This document shows positions 27,382-36,786 of a stretch of DNA of 64,000 nucleotides, piece by piece. The position numbers were made by a program, and so were the translations under genes. Each line of letters begins with the position of its first letter. Within the stretch, counting starts at the first letter, position 1. Below the pieces are notes generated by a model that saw nothing but the letters and a program-made list of their open reading frames with translations, was not told the origin of the DNA and ran no database searches. Location: positions 676,451 through 740,450 of the forward strand of contig JAKVBT010000005.1 in assembly GCA_022446905.1 (NCBI GenBank), given 5' to 3'. The stretch comes from Phycisphaerales bacterium (GTDB lineage: Bacteria > Planctomycetota > Phycisphaerae > Phycisphaerales > SM1A02).

Positions 27382-27395
27382 ATCCCACGTGGGAT
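27382..27395. promoter_or_regulatory. 14-bp perfect palindrome upstream of secreted protease
   Basis: ATCCCACGTGGGAT centres on CACGTG, 25 bp before the start codon. Its position in the leader or promoter region makes it a candidate operator; a simple hairpin with no loop is unlikely. Confidence 0.35.
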
Positions 27396-27420
27396 TTCTG
27401 GAGTAGAGAAGGAGTCTCCA

Positions 27421-30400
27421 ATGTTGATGCGCGCCCTTGTCGTGACCGGTCTGACCGCTGGCCTCAGCCTTGCTGCAACGGCGGCACCGATTGATGCCGT
27501 TCCCACGGTGTCACTTGATCGCCTCGACTTCGCGGCGTTAGAAGCTGATGACATGGTTCGAGACGCGCAGGGCCTTGCGCCCCGCTACGCCGTTCCCCAC
27601 GACACCTGGCACACCCCAGGCGGATCTGGACTGTGGTCCAAGACACCTCAGGGTCAACTGCAGTGGCAACTACGGATCACCTCTCCGGATGCCGTATCTA
27701 TCAACTTCGGCTTTGAAATCTGGAGCCTGCCGGATTCTGCTGAAATGGTCATCGGCACTTCGCATGGCGACTGGACGATGCGGCCATTTACCAGCCTTGA
27801 CAACAAGCAACACGGCGAACTCTGGACGCCACCAGTTCCAGGCGATGACACCTTGATTTGCATCACACTGGATCCCGCTGACCGTATGGCGCTGGAATCA
27901 TCTGTGGTCTTGACCAAAATCAACGTTGGCTACCGCGGCTTCTATGAGTCGCCAGGCACTGCCCGCAGTGGCTCCTGCAATTTCGACGTGACCTGCCCCG
28001 AAACCGAAGGCTGGGAAGATGAGATCCCGTGCGTGGCTGTGATTTCCACTGGCGGATCAACTTTCTGTACCGGGTTCATGGTGAACAACCTGCGCAACGA
28101 CCGCACTCCGCTCTTTATGACAGCTGATCACTGTGGCATTAGCAGCGGCAATGCCGCCTCGCTGGTGACCTATTGGAATTACGAAAATGACCCCGCTGTG
28201 AACTGCCCAGGCGCTGCTGGCGAAACCGCCACACTTGATCAGTTCCTCACTGGCTCAAGCTATCTCGCCTCCTACGGCTCAAGTGATTTCACACTTGTAC
28301 GGCTGGATGATTCGCCTCCACAAGAGTGGGAGATTTCATTCTGTGGCTGGGATGCAGGCCCACAGGCTTCTGACTGGTCCGTCGCCATCCACCATCCCAG
28401 CACCGATGCAAAGCGGTGGTCGATCGATTATGACCCAAGCAATATCTATGGATACAACGCCCCGGGCGATACCCATATCCAAATTGTCGACTGGGATCTT
28501 GGAACGACTGAACCAGGCTCATCTGGATCGCCGCTCTTTGACCAAAACCAGCGCATCATCGGCCAACTTCACGGTGGCTATGCCGCATGCGGCAATGATC
28601 TGGAAGATTGGTACGGCCGCTTCCACATCTCGTGGACAGGCGGAGGCTCACCGTCCAATCAATTGAAGGTCCACTTGGATCCAGAAAACACCGGCGCCAC
28701 TGTCTGCGACACCCTCCCTGGACGCGGCCTGGCAGTCACACCCGGAGGCAATGTGCTGCATCTCTGCACCGCTGGCTGCGAGTCCATTGAACCCGCACAA
28801 GTGCTGTACACACTCACCAATTACGCCCCTGATGCAGTGTCGTGGAGCGCTTCAATTTCAGGCAGCGATTTCCTTTCAATCCTCGGCGGAAGCTCTGGCA
28901 CCATCGTGCCCGGAGGTACTGCGGAACTGATCGTGATTGCAGAAGCGAATGGATGGAGCAATGGCACCTACGACGCTGTCTTGACCATCAACGACAACAC
29001 TTCAGGCGTGAGTGTCACACGTGAACACATCCTTGAAATTGGGCTCACTGGCTTCGAGACCACTCCTGCCAATGACTTTGTCGCAGGCGGCCCCGTTGGC
29101 GGCCCCTTCACGACAACCCAGTCATACACCCTAACCAGCACTCGCCCCTCTGCCATGGAGGTCGTAGTGTCCGCGACCACAGAGTGGATTTCCCTCAACG
29201 GTAGCACCGAACCTTTGCAAATTGAGTTCAATGAGACCGGGCAACAGTTTGTGGTTGAAGTCGGCTTCTCAGATGCCGCCAATGACCTCAACGCGGGCCT
29301 GGCCTATGGCACCGTGGTGTTTAACAATCTCGATGATCTTGGCGAGGGCGATACCACCCGCGAAGTCACCCTCGATGTTGGCCGCTACACCTACACAGCC
29401 TATGACACCCCATTGCCGATTCAGGACAACACCGAGTTCACCAGTCTCATCGAGATTGGCGACACGTACTGTGTAGGTGATGTCGATGTCGAACTTGATA
29501 TCTCGCACACCTACATTGGCGATCTGATTGTCGATCTTGAATCACCTACTGGTGTGGTGGTGCGTTTGCACGACCGCTCCGGCGGCAGCGAAGACGACAT
29601 TGCCACAACCTATGACGATGACGGCGGCACCCTCCCGGATGGCCCCGGCGAGATGTCAGACTTCGTAGGCGAAGTTGTCACTGGCACTTGGACACTGCGC
29701 GTCAGTGACAATGCTGGCGCTGACACAGGCTCTCTGAATAGCTGGACGCTGAAGATTGCTGGCACAGGAGAAGCATGTCCTCCATCAGCCGAGGACATTG
29801 CCGTAGTCACTGAAGTTGACACTCCAGTGGACATCCAACTGGCCGGCGCTTCCTCCGAAGGCAACCCACTGTCATTTGTGATCACCAGCCTCCCAGGCAA
29901 TGGCCAACTGAGCGATCCATCAAGTGGCACGATCAATTCAGTGCCGCACACCCTCGCTGGCGGCGGAGACACCGTGACCTACGGCCCAGAGAACGACTAC
30001 CTGGGACCGGACGCATTTACGTACCGCACCAATGATGGCCAACCCTCTGAGGAAGCGGTTGTCACGATTGAGGTTGGCTCGATCCCAAATCCAGACGACT
30101 GTGCAGATGCCGTCTTCCTACCAAATGGCTCCTGGGAGTTCGACACGACCAATGCCACCACCGACGGAAATAGCCATGATGAATGCCAGTTCGACGGCCA
30201 AACGTACAACGACATCTGGTACCTCTACGAGGCTTGCGGCGATGGTTCACTAACTGTCAGCACATGCAACGCTGCCGACTATGACACGGATCTGGTGCTC
30301 TATGACCGTGACTGCTTCGGAGCACTGCTCAACTGCAATGACGACGGCGACGGATGCTCGGGCTATACCTCCGAAGTCACCGTCAACGTCACCGAGGGCG

Positions 30401-30630
30401 ACATCGTGCTCATTCGAGTCGGCGGCTGGAATGAGGGCAACCAAGGCACCGGCGTGCTCACCATCAGCGGCCCCGACGGCGACTGTGGCCCCGAACCGTG
30501 TGACGGGGATTTCACAGGCGACGGCGTGGTGGGCGTTGATGACCTCCTGGAAGTTGTCGCTGGATTTGGCACGCTCTACGGCGTCGATGACATTCTGCTG
30601 GTGCTTGAACGCTACGGCATCATCTGCTGA
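27421..30630 (+). CDS. Secreted multidomain serine protease with dockerin-like tail
   Basis: 1069 residues. A signal peptide ends near residue 22 and a prodomain runs to about 180. A lysyl-endopeptidase-like S1 domain follows: His237 in MTADHC, Asp289 in SSDFTLVRL, Ser368 in GSSGSPLF. Next come a beta-sandwich (about 430-560), a proprotein-convertase P-domain (about 670-790, with DLIVDLESPTG and GTWTLRVSDN), a cadherin/Big-type domain, a PPC-like domain, and a Cys-bracketed single EF-hand module (1027-1069). The Shine-Dalgarno GGAG is 7 nt upstream. It probably degrades extracellular protein and attaches to the surface or a matrix through its tail. Confidence 0.9.
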   Translation: MLMRALVVTGLTAGLSLAATAAPIDAVPTVSLDRLDFAALEADDMVRDAQGLAPRYAVPHDTWHTPGGSGLWSKTPQGQLQWQLRITSPDAVSINFGFEIWSLPDSAEMVIGTSHGDWTMRPFTSLDNKQHGELWTPPVPGDDTLICITLDPADRMALESSVVLTKINVGYRGFYESPGTARSGSCNFDVTCPETEGWEDEIPCVAVISTGGSTFCTGFMVNNLRNDRTPLFMTADHCGISSGNAASLVTYWNYENDPAVNCPGAAGETATLDQFLTGSSYLASYGSSDFTLVRLDDSPPQEWEISFCGWDAGPQASDWSVAIHHPSTDAKRWSIDYDPSNIYGYNAPGDTHIQIVDWDLGTTEPGSSGSPLFDQNQRIIGQLHGGYAACGNDLEDWYGRFHISWTGGGSPSNQLKVHLDPENTGATVCDTLPGRGLAVTPGGNVLHLCTAGCESIEPAQVLYTLTNYAPDAVSWSASISGSDFLSILGGSSGTIVPGGTAELIVIAEANGWSNGTYDAVLTINDNTSGVSVTREHILEIGLTGFETTPANDFVAGGPVGGPFTTTQSYTLTSTRPSAMEVVVSATTEWISLNGSTEPLQIEFNETGQQFVVEVGFSDAANDLNAGLAYGTVVFNNLDDLGEGDTTREVTLDVGRYTYTAYDTPLPIQDNTEFTSLIEIGDTYCVGDVDVELDISHTYIGDLIVDLESPTGVVVRLHDRSGGSEDDIATTYDDDGGTLPDGPGEMSDFVGEVVTGTWTLRVSDNAGADTGSLNSWTLKIAGTGEACPPSAEDIAVVTEVDTPVDIQLAGASSEGNPLSFVITSLPGNGQLSDPSSGTINSVPHTLAGGGDTVTYGPENDYLGPDAFTYRTNDGQPSEEAVVTIEVGSIPNPDDCADAVFLPNGSWEFDTTNATTDGNSHDECQFDGQTYNDIWYLYEACGDGSLTVSTCNAADYDTDLVLYDRDCFGALLNCNDDGDGCSGYTSEVTVNVTEGDIVLIRVGGWNEGNQGTGVLTISGPDGDCGPEPCDGDFTGDGVVGVDDLLEVVAGFGTLYGVDDILLVLERYGIIC

Positions 30631-30638
30631 GAACACAT

Positions 30639-30664
30639 GCTCCCCCCGGGCAACCGGGGGGAGC
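30639..30664 (+). terminator. Strong hairpin after secreted protease
   Basis: A perfect 11-bp GC-rich stem (GCTCCCCCCGG/CCGGGGGGAGC) with a GCAA tetraloop starts 8 bp after the stop. No T tract follows, but stability and position support transcript-end function. Confidence 0.65.
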
Positions 30665-30743
30665 GACATCTCACAATGGCGGCCCAATCCATCAGCTAAC
30701 CGCTACTACCATGCGTGGCTCTCATGCTTGAGCACCACACCAC

Positions 30744-32141
30744 ATGGCCACGACGCAAGGCTTGCCCTACTTCAGGAGCAGCCTTGTGAATCATGCGCAG
30801 CCCAAAGATGGCATCGCGCCACCCACGGGCATCTTTGATACCTGGTGGCCGCTAGCACTGAGTTGGCTGCTGATGGGCATTGAGTTGCCTGCACTCTCAG
30901 CAGTGGTCAGTCGCCAGAGCGATCCTGAAATCATGCTCGCCGCCTTTGGCGGCGTGGTCTTCCCCATTGCCCTCCTGATTGAGTCGCCGGTGATCATGAT
31001 GCTTGCCGCCTCGACTGCAGTCTCGCGTGATCTCAATCGGTTTCGACGCTTACAACGATTCAACATGCGATTGGCCGCGGTGTTAACTGTGGTGCACGCA
31101 CTGCTGGCACTCACCCCCCTGTTTGATTTGATCGTTGTGCCACTGCTCGATGTCCCTGAAGAACTTCGTGGGCCATGTGTTCTGGGATTGACCATCATGA
31201 TTCCTTGGACTTGGGCCATTGCAGACCGGCGCTTCTGCCAAGGAGCACTGATTCGTGTTGGTCATCGCGAGAAAATTGCCCAAGGGACCGTGCTTCGGCT
31301 TGCAAGCACCCTGGCGGCAGGACTCATCGCAGCATGGCTGGGTGGCTCAGGCATTGTGATCGCCACGGCCGGACTGAGTACCGGCGTGATCATTGAAGCA
31401 GTCTTTGCTCGGTGGTTTGCGCAAAAACTGGTGCTCCCCGCATTACATAACGCAGGCCCATCTAAACAGTCAGCGCCGCCAAGTCTGCTGATGTTCTACA
31501 TCCCGCTGGCCCTCACACCCATGCTTGTATTGGCCGCCCAACCGCTCGCCTCCGCTGGAATTAGCAGAATGCCTGAGGCCTTGGCATGCCTAGCTGTTTG
31601 GGGACCTGCCGGTGGTGCTGTCTTTCTCTCACGCAGCAGTGGCATTGCCTTCAATGAGGTCGTGATCGCCAGATGTGAAGATCGAGGCGCCATTGAAAGA
31701 CTTCGCCGCTTCGCATGGGGATGGGGGTGCGTGTGGACGCTCTTGCTTCTAGCGCTGGCGGCCACCCCACTGGCAGATGTGTGGTTTGGGCCGATCATTG
31801 GCCTTGCCCCAGATCTGGTTGAGATTGGCCGCTCAGCCTTATGGCTGGCCGTGCCCATCCCGCTGCTGACCTTCTTGCAGTCCTACTGGCAAGGCCTACT
31901 GGTCCATGCCCATCGAACCAGGGCGGTGACCGGGTCGGTGGCCATCTCACTGGCAGTCATCACCGCCGTGATGGGCATTGGCCTGATGGCGGACTACTGG
32001 AACGGGCTGGTTGTAGCCATGGCTGCCTTCACCGCCGGCAACATCGCCCAAACTTGGTGGATGCGCCTGCAGTGGCAAAAGACGACCCGAGCAGGGCACC
32101 AAATCCCTGCTGCCAGTCTCTCCGCACCAGAACCCATCTAG
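30744..32141 (+). CDS. MOP-superfamily (MATE/ANKH-like) membrane transporter
   Basis: 465 residues with about 12 hydrophobic helices and Arg-rich loops between them. WWPLALSWLLMGIELPALSA near residue 34, then ALLIESPVIMMLAASTA, recall the multidrug/oligosaccharide/polysaccharide flippase superfamily and in particular ANKH-like members. No exact substrate family can be fixed by eye. No Shine-Dalgarno is evident. It lies alone between two secreted dockerin-tailed proteins, so an envelope role (lipid-linked or small-anion export) is a guess. Confidence 0.65.
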   Translation: MATTQGLPYFRSSLVNHAQPKDGIAPPTGIFDTWWPLALSWLLMGIELPALSAVVSRQSDPEIMLAAFGGVVFPIALLIESPVIMMLAASTAVSRDLNRFRRLQRFNMRLAAVLTVVHALLALTPLFDLIVVPLLDVPEELRGPCVLGLTIMIPWTWAIADRRFCQGALIRVGHREKIAQGTVLRLASTLAAGLIAAWLGGSGIVIATAGLSTGVIIEAVFARWFAQKLVLPALHNAGPSKQSAPPSLLMFYIPLALTPMLVLAAQPLASAGISRMPEALACLAVWGPAGGAVFLSRSSGIAFNEVVIARCEDRGAIERLRRFAWGWGCVWTLLLLALAATPLADVWFGPIIGLAPDLVEIGRSALWLAVPIPLLTFLQSYWQGLLVHAHRTRAVTGSVAISLAVITAVMGIGLMADYWNGLVVAMAAFTAGNIAQTWWMRLQWQKTTRAGHQIPAASLSAPEPI

Positions 32142-32335
32142 GCTTTTGATGGGTTGCATTGGTCGGATTCGCAGGGTTTTTTGGAACGAATTCCTCTGAC
32201 TTTGCGGATTACCCGTGCGAGGGAGGCCGTTCGGACTACCTTAGTGGGCCTGAGTGCCCTGTATTCAATTCCCCTGCCGATGGCCTGAGAAGCCACGGCC
32301 AACCTATTTGACTCCCAAGAAGAGGACAGAGACAC

Positions 32336-33733
32336 ATGCGATTCAATGTTGTTTGCGGAGCCACTATGGCAGCAATTGCCGGATGCCTGACAGCCAGTGC
32401 AGCAGGCGGCGGAGTAGGTGGCTTCTATGATGTCACCACTGTATTTGTTGGCGAAGAAAACTACGGCGGAGGCGGTAGCGACATCGAATACTACGGCTCC
32501 AGCAGCGGCGTCACTGGATGGGCTGCTGGGACAACTGCATGCAACCTTGGTGACATTGTGGCCCCGTGGTATGGCGGCACCAATGAAGCCCCAGTGATTG
32601 CAACCAATATGTACCGGTACAAGAACGGTCGATTTGAGCAACTCGGCACCAGTTGGCTCAAGCACAGTTTCTGTGCGATCAGTGAGCCTGGATGCGCTGA
32701 TTGCGACCCAACTGGCTGCAACACGCTCGGCGTTGGCTGTGCAGACACCTACTGGGCTGGCCTCAATGCCGACGCAGATGCGCCTCGAAGCGAGATCAAC
32801 GCAGCCACCGGCGAGTATGCATACCCCTTTAGCAATGCACCTAGTGGCCCTTCCTCGATCCGTGGCAAAGTTCAAATCTTCCCAGATGACATCGATCCAT
32901 CGTTGAACTCTGGTGCTCTGTACTTTGTGGAAGGCCAGTATGTGGTTACTGGCGAGAGCGACTTTGGGACGCATCTGAACAATGCATCATCCACTCCTAT
33001 TCGCTTTACATCCACCTCCAACTGCCAACGCATCGGTGAAACTGGCCATCAACTCTCTGCCATCATGCGATGGCCTGCACTTGACTCGAACGCCACCGTG
33101 GTCGAAGTCATCACAGAAGAGACTGGCCCCAATGGCAATGGCGTCATTGATGGCTTGCTGCATGTCGGGCATTCTGCAACCGAAAATGCCGACGGCACTT
33201 GGCACTATGAATTTGTTGTCCACAATCAAAATTCACACCGCTCAGTAGGCACGTTCAGCATTCCTGTGCCGGACTGCGTCAATATCTCAAATGTTGAATA
33301 TCGTGGCCCCCGATACCACTCTGGGGAAACCATCAGCAATGACGATTGGTCATGGAGCCGCAGTGGCGGCATGCTGACCTTCTCAACTGACTCCCACAAC
33401 GACAGCAATGACATGACTGGACCGGCAATTCGCTGGGCGAGCATGGCCAACTTCCGCTTTGATGCGGATCAGGCCCCTGTCCAGGACGATGCCATGGTCG
33501 GCCTCTGGCGATCAGGCCCTGGCGCCTCTTCCTTGGACATTTCGGTCAAGGTTCCAGACTGTGACGATACGGACTGCCCAGAAGACCTCAACGGCGATGG
33601 CGTTATTGGGGTCGATGACATCCTGATCTGTGTCGGCGCATGGGGCAGCTCAGATGGAGATGTCAACGGCGACGGAACCACTGATGTCAATGACATCCTC
33701 GCCCTGATCGGAGCCTTTGGCTCAGACTGCTGA
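32336..33733 (+). CDS. Secreted dockerin-tailed protein
   Basis: 465 residues. A signal peptide ends at SASAAGG. The body is Gly/Ser/Asn-rich, beta-type, with paired cysteines (GCADCDPTGC, GVGC), and is not a catalytic family I recognise. The last 52 residues are a complete dockerin-like module with two Ca-binding loops (DLNGDGVIGVDDIL and DVNGDGTTDVNDIL), bracketed by Cys414 and the C-terminal Cys465. AGAGG precedes the ATG. A terminator hairpin follows. Likely an extracellular structural or substrate-binding protein. Confidence 0.83.
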   Translation: MRFNVVCGATMAAIAGCLTASAAGGGVGGFYDVTTVFVGEENYGGGGSDIEYYGSSSGVTGWAAGTTACNLGDIVAPWYGGTNEAPVIATNMYRYKNGRFEQLGTSWLKHSFCAISEPGCADCDPTGCNTLGVGCADTYWAGLNADADAPRSEINAATGEYAYPFSNAPSGPSSIRGKVQIFPDDIDPSLNSGALYFVEGQYVVTGESDFGTHLNNASSTPIRFTSTSNCQRIGETGHQLSAIMRWPALDSNATVVEVITEETGPNGNGVIDGLLHVGHSATENADGTWHYEFVVHNQNSHRSVGTFSIPVPDCVNISNVEYRGPRYHSGETISNDDWSWSRSGGMLTFSTDSHNDSNDMTGPAIRWASMANFRFDADQAPVQDDAMVGLWRSGPGASSLDISVKVPDCDDTDCPEDLNGDGVIGVDDILICVGAWGSSDGDVNGDGTTDVNDILALIGAFGSDC

Positions 33734-33771
33734 GTACCTATTGGCGGTCCCCGCCATAACCTCAATGTCAC

Positions 33772-33802
33772 CAGCCCCCGTTCGCAATGCGATCGGGGGC
33801 TG
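33772..33802 (+). terminator. Terminator hairpin
   Basis: A 9-bp stem CAGCCCCCG/CGGGGGCTG with an inner CGC/GCG extension starts 39 bp after the stop. TTCATTGG follows and a TTTTT run comes 25 bp later. The remaining 280 bp up to the pseudopilin gene contain no gene I can support. Confidence 0.65.
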
Positions 33803-34082
33803 TTCATTGGTCAAAATTGGCCGTTTTTACCGATTCAAGCCGAATTTCGGGGTCTCTATCGGAACTCAGATGCCCGAATCTACGGAGGGACAATTGCATC
33901 AGGGTCCATCCGAACTATATTGGGGAAGGACTTTGAGCAGAGCCATGGAGAATCGGAACCCCCTACTGGGACGTTGCAAAAGAAACCTAAATACGTGACA
34001 CTGCTCCTTCGGCTCTGGCGACGCTTGCCGGACCAATTGGAACTTTCCGCTGGTTGGAGACCGGGCACTTGAGGCCCCTTTC

Positions 34083-35101
34083 AGGATGAATCGGATCATG
34101 AACAACAAACGTGCATTTACTCTCGTCGAACTGCTGGTGGTGATTAGCATCATCGCCATCCTGATCGCCACCCTTCTGCCGGCCCTGTCCAACGCGCAGC
34201 GTCGGGCACGTGAGGCTGCTGACATGAAGCGGCTGCAACAGGTGCATGCTGGCTGGACCACATGGGCCGCTGGCGAACAAGATGGTCGCTACCCCATTCC
34301 GGGCTTCATGGACCGCAAGCCAGTCGAAATGTTTGATGCCAACTCCGGCGGCGTAATCGCTCAGGAAGTCGCCGACCGCGGCGAACCCAACTGGGGCTAC
34401 AACCACCAGGCTGCCGTTCACTCCGCCAGCATCATGCAGGGCCTCTACAGCCCCAAGGACATCGTCGCTGACGGTGATCCCAGTGCTGCGGTCTACAACT
34501 TCGATCAATATCGCTACGACGACTACAACCCAAACCCCAACGTCACCGGTGGCGAAGACGATGTCCACTGGGATTCGACACTTCAAAGCGACCTCGATGA
34601 CTCTCAGATCTCCAATGTGTCCTTCTTCTCGATGCCCCTGATCGGCGAGCGATTCGACCAGAATTGGCGCAACAATGGCAATTCGGGATTCGCCATCATT
34701 GGATGGCGTGGACCCATCCGCAATGAAACTCCTGCGGATGTCGATGACTTCTACCCAGACTGCTTCCGGGCCTATGGGCCGCAGCGTCAATGGGTCGGGC
34801 CGGTCGTCTACAACGATAATGCGATCAAGACAGAAAAGACCTTCTACCCCGCGACCATCCCTTCCATCCAGAAAGAGCCGCTGATCAATGACAGTCTCTT
34901 CTGGTACGAGTGCGGTTCAGACGAAAATGGCGGCGTCTGCCTGCCGGACAACTATGACGTCCTGCTGTGCTGCTTCCGCTACGTCGAGGGTGGCGATGAT
35001 GGCACTGGACGACTGGACATTCTGGACAAGAATCCTCGCAAAGAGGACATCGGAGTCTCAGACTTCAGCGATGGAACAACATGGGATCCCATCAACTGAG
35101 T
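34083..35101 (+). repeat. Pseudopilin gene duplication, copy 1
   Basis: This 1019-bp stretch matches 36787-37805 except at three positions (34478 T/C, 34730 T/G, 34803 G/A in copy 1/copy 2). Identity begins 3 bp before the ATG and ends 2 bp after the stop; flanks are unrelated. Confidence 0.97.
34086..35099 (+). CDS. Type II secretion-like pseudopilin, copy 1
   Basis: 337 residues. A short basic leader MNRIMNNKRA precedes the prepilin-peptidase site A/FTLVE and the hydrophobic helix LLVVISIIAILIATLLPAL, with Glu5 of the mature form present. The soluble part (about 300 residues) has paired cysteines (FWYECGSD, GVCLP, LLCCFRY) and many Asp/Asn. After PilD-type cleavage it would assemble in a pseudopilus or surface fibre. 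It is an enlarged planctomycete pseudopilin but lacks the DUF1559 C-terminal pattern. The second copy differs by one residue (Val240 here, Ile there). Confidence 0.9.
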   Translation: MNRIMNNKRAFTLVELLVVISIIAILIATLLPALSNAQRRAREAADMKRLQQVHAGWTTWAAGEQDGRYPIPGFMDRKPVEMFDANSGGVIAQEVADRGEPNWGYNHQAAVHSASIMQGLYSPKDIVADGDPSAAVYNFDQYRYDDYNPNPNVTGGEDDVHWDSTLQSDLDDSQISNVSFFSMPLIGERFDQNWRNNGNSGFAIIGWRGPIRNETPADVDDFYPDCFRAYGPQRQWVGPVVYNDNAIKTEKTFYPATIPSIQKEPLINDSLFWYECGSDENGGVCLPDNYDVLLCCFRYVEGGDDGTGRLDILDKNPRKEDIGVSDFSDGTTWDPIN

Positions 35102-35119
35102 CCATAACAGACACACACC

Positions 35120-35145
35120 ACTGGCTGGGCGAAAGCCCAGCCAGT
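35120..35145 (+). terminator. Intrinsic terminator after pseudopilin copy 1
   Basis: ACTGGCTGGGC-GAAA-GCCCAGCCAGT is a perfect 11-bp stem with a stable GNRA tetraloop, followed by TGGCTTTTA. It lies 20 bp after the stop. Copy 2 has no counterpart. Confidence 0.75.
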
Positions 35146-35189
35146 TGGCTTTTAGCGACTGTGGGACGCCCCCCCGAGAGGAACGAAAT

Positions 35190-36533
35190 ATGAAAGCCCA
35201 TCACTTGCTTTCCGCCGGCCTTGTGCTGGCTTCGACCACCACCCTGTCCACCGCTGCCACTCGTTTGGTCCTTGGCGAAGAATTCACTGCGACTTGGTGT
35301 GGCTACTGCCCATCCGTGGCCGACGCCATGCTCCAAGTACATGAAGCTCGGCCAAATGAATTCATCGGCATGATGATCCATGGCGGCGACAATTACACAA
35401 CATCATGGGGCAATAGTCGCATTGGCTTTTACGGCGTTGGCGGCTACCCAACCGTCTGGCTCGATGGCTGGAATCTCAAATACGGCTCAAGCGGATCCGT
35501 CGCGGCCAACTACGCTGACATCAACAACAAAGTCAACCAGTGCCTTGCACGCCCCTGCGATGTCTCCATCACGATGTCTGGCGAAGAACTGAGTGGATCC
35601 CAGTACCAGGTCTCGGTCGATCTGGGAGTTGATGCAGGCGGCACGAGCAAGACCATTCGCGTCCAACTTGTCCAGTGCTACAACGCCGAGAACTGGCCCG
35701 AAGCAAACGAAGCCCAGTTCAATACGGTCCGACAGGCGGCCAGCTCCTTTGATGTCTATGTTGGTGCAGGAAGCTCCCACTCCTTTAATCACACCTTTAC
35801 CCTGTCTGGCGAGAGTCTTGCCAATGACAACGACGTGACCTATATATGCATCGCGCAAGAAGCAAGCAATTCCGGCCCTGCAGATATTTACAACACCGCG
35901 ATTCATGAACATGGCGCACTGCCACCAGCCAACGTCACAGTCGGCCAGGGCGGTGACTACAGCACCATCCAAGAGGCCATCAATAATGTCGGCACAGGCA
36001 GCACCATCACCGTAGCCCCTGGCACCTATGAAGGACCCATCGATTTTGATGGCCGTTCCGTCAATTTGGTATCCAGCGACGGCGCTGATGTCACCATCAT
36101 CGATGCCATGCAACAAGGCAGAGTGGTGACCATGATGAGTGGTGAAAATGGCACCATCGACGGCTTTACCATTACTGGCGGCTATATCCATGCCGGATCT
36201 GCGATGATGATCTTTGGAAATCCAACGATTCTCAATTGCATCATCCGTGACAACGTGGCCTATTTGGACTACTGCATCGCCTCTTATGGATATCCAGTGT
36301 TCCAGAACAACTTGTTCTGCAACAACTCGCCGAACAACATCGAAATCTCCTGGGTCGATGGAGGTGGCAACATCTTTGACGATGTGTGCCCTGGCGGCGA
36401 GTGCCCTGGGGATCTCAATGGTGACCAAACCGTCGGCGTCGATGACATCCTTGAAGCAGTTGCTGGATACGGCGATCAGTATGACGTTGACACCATTCTC
36501 GAAGTACTCAACAACTTCGGAAACAACTGCTGA
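35190..36533 (+). CDS. Secreted thioredoxin-like / beta-helix / dockerin fusion
   Basis: 447 residues. A signal peptide (to about residue 23) is followed by a thioredoxin-fold domain with active site TATWCGYCP (Cys37, Cys40) and YPTVWLDG as the cis-Pro loop. From about residue 250, GQGGDYSTIQEAINNV opens a pectin-lyase/DUF1565 right-handed beta-helix (TITVAPGTY, GFTITGGYI, NPTILNCII). Residues 405-447 are a Cys-bracketed half dockerin with one intact Ca loop. GAGAGG lies upstream. It sits between the two pseudopilin copies. Probably a surface disulfide oxidoreductase or carbohydrate binder. Confidence 0.85.
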   Translation: MKAHHLLSAGLVLASTTTLSTAATRLVLGEEFTATWCGYCPSVADAMLQVHEARPNEFIGMMIHGGDNYTTSWGNSRIGFYGVGGYPTVWLDGWNLKYGSSGSVAANYADINNKVNQCLARPCDVSITMSGEELSGSQYQVSVDLGVDAGGTSKTIRVQLVQCYNAENWPEANEAQFNTVRQAASSFDVYVGAGSSHSFNHTFTLSGESLANDNDVTYICIAQEASNSGPADIYNTAIHEHGALPPANVTVGQGGDYSTIQEAINNVGTGSTITVAPGTYEGPIDFDGRSVNLVSSDGADVTIIDAMQQGRVVTMMSGENGTIDGFTITGGYIHAGSAMMIFGNPTILNCIIRDNVAYLDYCIASYGYPVFQNNLFCNNSPNNIEISWVDGGGNIFDDVCPGGECPGDLNGDQTVGVDDILEAVAGYGDQYDVDTILEVLNNFGNNC

Positions 36534-36580
36534 ACCCATGGATTGATCCTGCCCTCGGGCAGACCAAGATGCTCAACCCT

Positions 36581-36611
36581 GCGGCCTCGAATCCCTGCGA
36601 TTCGAGGCCGC
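36581..36611 (+). terminator. Terminator hairpin after thioredoxin/beta-helix gene
   Basis: A perfect 13-bp stem (GCGGCCTCGAATC/GATTCGAGGCCGC) with a CCTGC loop. A smaller hairpin CTGCC-CTCG-GGCAG lies just before it at 36549-36562. Confidence 0.7.
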
Positions 36612-36786
36612 TTCACATGCCCCAAGGGGCCAAGAAGACCCTTGATCTAGCAATTTCAATGCTCTTCCTGCCAAAGTCAAATTGATCCCTCTCAAGAGCC
36701 AAATCAACAGTAGGCTTGGCACAACTAGCCGAAACTCCGTCGTACATGGTGGACTGATCTCAGCAAGCACCCAGAATGGCCAACCA

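Noticed and set aside
33987-34790. Long antisense frame over the pseudopilin, repeated over copy 2
   Set aside because: It exists in both copies only because the sense gene is duplicated; no homology or ribosome site.
35102-35145. Integron-type attC site after pseudopilin copy 1
   Set aside because: The hairpin is a plain GNRA terminator with no RYYYAAC/GTTRRRY core sites, and copy 2 has no counterpart.
35487-36539. 350-residue open frame antisense to the thioredoxin/beta-helix gene
   Set aside because: Composition is a shadow of the sense gene's Asp/Gly codons, with no recognisable domain or start signal.
36716-36731. Possible sigma-54 promoter (TTGGCAC...) upstream of pseudopilin copy 2
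   Set aside because: The -24 part is perfect, but the -12 GC is two bases too close and TTGC is absent; copy 1 has nothing equivalent.
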